Shown: positions 7,170 to 11,397 of the stretch, piece after piece
How the letters are laid out: every line of letters starts with the position of its first letter
Position numbering within the stretch: the first letter of the stretch is position 1
Assembly: GCA_023423415.1 (NCBI GenBank)
Contig: JAFAFP010000003.1
Location: 1-11,397 of the forward strand
Direction of reading: 5' to 3'
DNA from: Pseudomonadota bacterium
GTDB taxonomy: Bacteria; Pseudomonadota; Alphaproteobacteria; Rhizobiales; Xanthobacteraceae
Length of the DNA: 11,397 nt
Position numbers and translations under genes: made by a program
Notes under the pieces: generated by a model
Told to the model about the DNA's origin: nothing
Seen by the model: only the letters and a program-made list of their open reading frames with translations
Databases searched by the model: none

Positions 7170-7181
7170 GAGATTTATGTA
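7153..7181 (+). promoter_or_regulatory. Candidate promoter of the TetR-family gene
   Basis: TTGCAG (7153-7158) and TATGTA (7176-7181) are 17 bp apart. If used, transcription would begin within a few bases of the ATG at 7191, giving a leaderless or nearly leaderless message. That agrees with the lack of a ribosome site before that ATG. Confidence 0.4.
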
Positions 7182-7193
7182 TCGATCGATATG
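7178..7193. promoter_or_regulatory. Operator-like box 2 overlapping the tetR start codon
   Basis: TGTATCGATCGATATG contains a perfect 12-bp palindrome, TATCGATCGATA (7180-7191), and its last three bases are the start codon of the TetR-family gene. It is related to box 1, with a start-to-start distance of 56 bp. Its position fits autorepression by the TetR protein (inferred). Confidence 0.6.
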
Positions 7194-7823
7194 AAAAAAG
7201 ATCACCCTTCCGCCCGCGGCCGTCCGCGCGGCTTTGATCGCGACGCGGCGCTGCGTCGCGCCATGGAGGTGTTCTGGGCCAAGGGATATGACGGCGCGGC
7301 TCTGTCCGATCTCACGACAGCCATGGGCATCAACCCGCCCAGCCTCTATGCCGCGTTCGGAAGCAAGGAGGCGCTGTTTCGCGAAGCCGTCGATCTCTAT
7401 GGAACTACCGAGGGCAGTGAAATCTGGGCCGCTATCGATGAAGCGCCGACCGCGCACGAGGCCATGAGACGGTTTCTGGACCGCACGGCTGACGTATTCA
7501 CCCGTCCAGGCAAGCCACGAGGCTGCCTCGTCGTCCTCGGCGCGCTACATCCCAATGACAGCAACGAGAATGTGTGCCGGGTGCTGCGCGAGAAGCGTGC
7601 CGACAGCATCGCAACATTGCGTAACCGATTGAAACGGGCCGTGCGCGACGGTGAATTGCCAAACGAGGCGGACACGCTGGCGATTGCCACCTTCTATGCC
7701 ACCGTCCAGCAGGGCATGTCGATCCAGGCCCGCGATGGCGCCTCCCGCGAAGCACTTCGCGCGGTCGCCGACAGCGCCATGGCGGCCTGGGATGGACTGA
7801 CAGTCAGCAAGAAGACGCGCTGA
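7191..7823 (+). CDS. TetR/AcrR-family transcriptional regulator
   Basis: The 210-residue protein has the TetR N-terminal DNA-binding domain: GRPRGFDRDAALRRAMEVF (10-28) as helix 1, then LSDLTTAMGINPPSLYAAFGSKEALF (38-63) covering the helix-turn-helix and the conserved Y-x2-F-x-x-K-x-x-L segment. The C-terminal ligand-binding half (about 70-205) contains RGCLVV (110-115) with C112, a cysteine often kept in this subgroup, and C129. Ligand unknown. ATG 7191 starts the recognisable domain; the open frame upstream lies in the intergenic region and the neighbouring SDR gene. No ribosome site is seen, so the message may be leaderless. It is divergent from the SDR-MFS unit, with two palindromic boxes in the gap, so it probably represses both itself and that unit (inferred). 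Confidence 0.92.
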   Translation: MKKDHPSARGRPRGFDRDAALRRAMEVFWAKGYDGAALSDLTTAMGINPPSLYAAFGSKEALFREAVDLYGTTEGSEIWAAIDEAPTAHEAMRRFLDRTADVFTRPGKPRGCLVVLGALHPNDSNENVCRVLREKRADSIATLRNRLKRAVRDGELPNEADTLAIATFYATVQQGMSIQARDGASREALRAVADSAMAAWDGLTVSKKTR

Positions 7824-7839
7824 TCTCCAACGCGTCTTC
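7811..7839. terminator. Stem-loop between converging tetR and ridA-like genes
   Basis: A perfect 9-bp stem, GAAGACGCG/CGCGTCTTC with an 11-nt loop, spans the end of the TetR gene (its TGA is in the loop) and the 25-bp gap before the converging RidA gene. No T-run follows on either strand, so intrinsic termination would be weak. It may work as a bidirectional transcription barrier. Confidence 0.5.
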
Positions 7840-7848
7840 GTTACGTGA

Positions 7849-8271
7849 TCAATCCGGAATGACGGCCGTCGTCTCGATTTCCAGTCGCGCTTCCTTCTCG
7901 ACCAGCGAATTGACCTGCACCAGCGCCATTGCCCCGAAATTGCGGCCCATCACTTCGCGATAAACCTTGCCGAGTTCGGGCAGCGCAGTGCGATACTCTT
8001 CGATGTCGACGACGTACCAGGTCATGCGCACGACATGCTCCGGTCCTGCGCCGCCTTCCTTCAGCACCGCAACGATGTTCTCCAGCAGTTGCTTGGTCTG
8101 CGCGACGAAGCCCTGCGGAAACTTGAATTCGGTGTCCCAGCCGATCATGCCGCCGACGAAGATCATTTCGCCACGCGCCTTGACGCCATTGGCATAACCC
8201 TTGGGCTGCGGCCAGCCGGGCGGATTGAGGAAGGTGTTGGTTGCGGGAAGCTTACGAGCGGTGTCCGACAC
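7849..8271 (-). CDS. RidA/YjgF-family protein lacking the catalytic arginine
   Basis: The 140-residue protein is a RidA (YjgF/YER057c/UK114) family member, one full domain. It has the N-terminal NPPGWPQPKGYANGV, VGGMIGWD, the TKQLLENIVAVLKEGGAG helix, and C-terminal ARLEIETTAVIPD. True RidA enzymes hydrolyse reactive imines such as 2-aminoacrylate using an arginine (R105 in E. coli, in the motif NFPARS). Here the aligned motif reads NFGAMA, with Met in place of that Arg, so imine deaminase activity is doubtful and it belongs with the less-studied Rid subgroups. I prefer the GTG at 8271, which has GGAG 6 nt upstream; a TTG at 8283 would add four residues but has a poorer ribosome site. It lies last, 96 bp behind the CoA ligase gene, in an aromatic acyl-CoA operon. 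Similar proteins are found in 2-aminobenzoate gene clusters, suggesting a role with a pathway intermediate. Confidence 0.88.
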   Translation of the reverse strand: MSDTARKLPATNTFLNPPGWPQPKGYANGVKARGEMIFVGGMIGWDTEFKFPQGFVAQTKQLLENIVAVLKEGGAGPEHVVRMTWYVVDIEEYRTALPELGKVYREVMGRNFGAMALVQVNSLVEKEARLEIETTAVIPD

Positions 8272-8324
8272 TTTGGTCTCCAATCTATCTCTTCAGCCGT
8301 CACAGCCGAGCCTGCGGCCCAGCC

Positions 8325-8361
8325 ATCCAGTCCAGTGGATGCGCGGCTCCAGTCCGCGCAT
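8325..8361. repeat. Palindromic intergenic repeat between ligase and ridA-like genes
   Basis: ATGCGCGG (8339-8346) pairs perfectly with CCGCGCAT (8354-8361) around a 7-nt loop, and just before it ATCCA (8325-8329) pairs with TGGAT (8336-8340). The sequence around CCGCGCATGACGG resembles a widespread intergenic hairpin of Bradyrhizobium-type genomes (from memory, not searched). Inside an operon it could lower or stabilise the 3' gene's message. Confidence 0.5.
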
Positions 8362-8367
8362 GACGGG

Positions 8368-10011
8368 TTATGATGCCATCTTCGCGCTGGGGTCTGACGC
8401 CATCTTGCGCAGTTCAAATCGCTGCAATTTTCCGGTCTGCGTGCGCGGCAGCGCCGTCACATACTCGATCGCACGCGGATACTTGTAAGGCGCGACGGTG
8501 TTCTTCACGTGATCCTGCAGCATTTTCGTCAGGGCGGTGTCGCCCGCGTGCCCCGCACGCAACACGATATACGCCTTGACGATAAAACCACGATCAGCAT
8601 CCGGCGCGCCGACAACACCGCATTCGGCCACGGCCGGATGCGACAGCAGCACCTCTTCGACCTCGGGACCTGCGATATTGTAGCCCGACGATACGATCAT
8701 GTCGTCGGAACGCGCCTGATACCAGAAGTAGCCTTCTTCATCCTGCACGTAAGTATCGCCGGGGAAATTCCAGCCGAACTGCACATACTTCGTCTGGCGC
8801 GGATCGGCGAGATAGCGGCAGCCCGTAGGCCCACGCACGGCGAGACGGCCGATGGTTCCGCGCGGCACTTCATTGCCTTCGTCATCGACGACCTTGGCGA
8901 CATAGCCCGGCACAGCCTTGCCGGTGGAGCCAGCTTTCACTTCGCTCATCGGCGAGGCGATGTAGATGTGCATCATCTCGGTGCCACCGATGCCGTCGAG
9001 CGCCCTGAGACCGGTCGCTTTCTCCCACGCTTCGAAGGTGGACTTCGGCATGGTCTCGCCGGCCGACACGCAGATGCGCAACGACGAGATGTCGTGCTTC
9101 GGCAAATTCGCGATCATGGCGCGATAGGCGGTCGGCGCGGTGAAGCAGACGGTCGCCTTGTATTTCTCGATCGCCGGCAGCAATTCGTCCGGCGGCGCTT
9201 TCTCGAGCTGAATGGTCGCCGCGCCGATGCGGAACGGGAACAGCACATGCCCGCCGAGACCGAAGGTGAAGGCGAGCGGCGCCGAGCCGATGAAGCGGTC
9301 GTCGGGCGATGCCTGCAGCACGTATTTTCCATATGAATCGCACGGCGCCAGCATGTCGCGATGGAAATGCATGGTGCCTTTCGGCTCGCCGGTCGTGCCC
9401 GAGGTGAAGGCGATCAGACACACGTCGTCGATCGCGGTGTCGAAGGCGTCGAACTTGTCGTAGCCCGGCTTGTTCATCAGTGCTTCGAGCGAATCCGCAG
9501 CGCCATTGCCCCAATACACCGCGCGCTCGAGGTCAGACGCTGGGGCCTTCGTCTTGTCGACTTCAACCGCGAGGCGGCTGTCGGCGAGCGCCAGTTTGAT
9601 ACGCGCTTTCTTGCAGGTGTAGGACAACTCCTTGGCGCGCAGCAGCGGCATGGTCGCAACGGTGACGCCGCCGGCTTTCATCACTGCAAGATAGGCCGCG
9701 ATCATGGTCGGGCTGTTGGTGCCGTGCAGCAGCACGCGATTGCCGGACACCATGCCGAGATCGCGCGTCAGCACATTGGCGATCCGATTGATGCGCTCGG
9801 CAAGCTGCGCGTAGGTCAGCGTCTCGTTCGGCGAAATGACAGCGATGCGATCACCCTGCCCGGACGTGATCCACTTGTCGACGAATTCCGTCACGCAATT
9901 CAGACGATCCGGATATTGCAGCTCCGGCAGCGTGAACAGGAACTCCGGCCACTCGCTCTGCGGCGGGAGATTGTCCCGCGCGAATGTATCCACATAAGCC
10001 GAACGGATCAT
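8368..10011 (-). CDS. Benzoate-CoA ligase family protein, probable 2-aminobenzoate-CoA ligase
   Basis: The 547-residue protein is a full-length acyl-adenylate-forming ligase that would join an aromatic carboxylic acid to CoA with ATP in the cytoplasm. Visible core motifs are the phosphate loop TSGTTGEPKG (203-212), the aromatic/adenine-site motif DGIGGTEMMHIY (339-350), the ribose-binding D419 in GDTY, R434 in ARSDDMIVSSGYNI (433-446), and the C-terminal catalytic lysine K528 in RTQTGKLQR. The N-terminus (YVDTFARDNLPP...WPEF) and body resemble 2-aminobenzoate-CoA ligases (abmG of Azoarcus-type pathways) more than plain benzoate-CoA ligases; this is from memory of the family, and the substrate is not proven. 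ATG 10011 has AGGAG with a 6-nt spacer. It lies 41 bp behind an acyl-CoA dehydrogenase gene and upstream of the RidA-like gene on the same strand, as expected for an anthranilate degradation operon. Confidence 0.88.
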   Translation of the reverse strand: MIRSAYVDTFARDNLPPQSEWPEFLFTLPELQYPDRLNCVTEFVDKWITSGQGDRIAVISPNETLTYAQLAERINRIANVLTRDLGMVSGNRVLLHGTNSPTMIAAYLAVMKAGGVTVATMPLLRAKELSYTCKKARIKLALADSRLAVEVDKTKAPASDLERAVYWGNGAADSLEALMNKPGYDKFDAFDTAIDDVCLIAFTSGTTGEPKGTMHFHRDMLAPCDSYGKYVLQASPDDRFIGSAPLAFTFGLGGHVLFPFRIGAATIQLEKAPPDELLPAIEKYKATVCFTAPTAYRAMIANLPKHDISSLRICVSAGETMPKSTFEAWEKATGLRALDGIGGTEMMHIYIASPMSEVKAGSTGKAVPGYVAKVVDDEGNEVPRGTIGRLAVRGPTGCRYLADPRQTKYVQFGWNFPGDTYVQDEEGYFWYQARSDDMIVSSGYNIAGPEVEEVLLSHPAVAECGVVGAPDADRGFIVKAYIVLRAGHAGDTALTKMLQDHVKNTVAPYKYPRAIEYVTALPRTQTGKLQRFELRKMASDPSAKMAS

Positions 10012-10052
10012 GACATGCTCCTCTTAGATCCTTTGCTTTCCCGGCTTCGATC

Positions 10053-11234
<1,182 letters not shown>

Positions 11235-11252
11235 TCAATTTGCCTCCTTCTT

Positions 11253-11322
11253 CCCTCGCCCCGCTTTAGCGGGGAGAGGGTGGCGCGCATCGAGCATCGC
11301 GAGATGCGTGTCGGGTGAGGGG
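11253..11322. repeat. REP-like palindromic repeat, copy 2
   Basis: A strong hairpin, CCCTC-G-CCCCGC / TTTA loop / GCGGGG-A-GAGGG (11253-11280, one G-A mismatch), is followed by a spacer and the tail GTCGGGTGAGGGG (11310-11322). It sits directly upstream of the acyl-CoA dehydrogenase ribosome site (about 11243-11249), so it lies in the 5' leader of that gene or between it and an operon partner beyond the edge. The CCTC...GGGGAGAGG core relates it to copies 1 and 3. Confidence 0.65.
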
Positions 11323-11352
11323 CAACTTGAAGCGTCATTCCATCGCCATATT

Positions 11353-11397
11353 CCCCTCACCCGACATTCTCGCTTCCGCTCGAATGTCGACCTCTCC
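11353..11397. repeat. REP-like palindromic repeat, copy 3, inverted and cut by the window edge
   Basis: CCCCTCACCCGAC (11353-11365) is the exact reverse complement of the tail of copy 2 (11310-11322), 30 bp away. ACATTC / GAATGT (11364-11369 and 11382-11387) forms an inner hairpin, and the sequence ends CGACCTCTCC, the inverse of the GGAGAGGTCG seen in copy 1. The element runs off the window. Confidence 0.6.

Noticed and set aside
8509..9336. A 275-codon plus-strand open frame opposite the CoA ligase gene
   Set aside because: It is antisense to a well-supported ligase, rich in Arg/His/Gly, and has no recognisable domain; GC-rich codon bias leaves such frames open by chance.

Overview
The window is GC-rich (only the toxin-antitoxin promoter is clearly AT-rich) and carries ten protein-coding genes that read like chromosomal DNA of an alphaproteobacterium of the Bradyrhizobium/Rhodopseudomonas/Afipia type. 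That placement rests on the aromatic acyl-CoA catabolic genes, the protein style, and short palindromic intergenic repeats containing CCTCTCCC/GGGGAGAGG. It is an inference; there is no rRNA or other marker in the window. No tRNA, rRNA, CRISPR array or insertion sequence was seen.

Layout. (1) 19-2417: an NAD(P)-dependent epimerase/reductase-type extended SDR (minus) is divergent from a stand-alone ATP-grasp ligase (plus) across a 113-bp gap; neither substrate can be read from the sequence. (2) 2414-2794: a small exported protein (minus) meets the ATP-grasp gene tail to tail, the two stop codons sharing TTAA. (3) 3038-4145: a Xre/ParS-type antitoxin and RES-domain toxin module (minus) with overlapping genes and an AT-rich palindromic operator/promoter. 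(4) 4323-7823: an SDR, a DHA1-type MFS efflux protein and a TonB/TolA-like envelope protein, all minus and tightly packed, divergent from a TetR-family regulator. The TetR/SDR intergenic region holds two related 16-bp palindromic boxes, one over the putative start of SDR transcription and one over the tetR start codon. (5) 7849-11234: an acyl-CoA dehydrogenase, a benzoate/2-aminobenzoate-CoA ligase and a RidA-family protein (minus), which look like the distal part of a 2-aminobenzoate (anthranilate) CoA-thioester degradation operon continuing beyond the right edge.

How the genes work together. Block 5 should activate an aromatic acid to its CoA thioester and oxidise a downstream acyl-CoA; the RidA homologue appears to have lost the arginine that defines the imine deaminases. 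Block 4 looks like a TetR-controlled oxidoreductase plus efflux response. Block 3 is a self-contained NAD-targeting toxin-antitoxin module. REP-like palindromes lie at the edges of blocks 3/4 and 5, and a different hairpin repeat sits between the ligase and ridA-like genes.

Nothing here is clearly a wholly new system. The points most worth following are the twin TetR boxes, the arginine-less RidA protein, and the orphan epimerase/ATP-grasp divergent pair.
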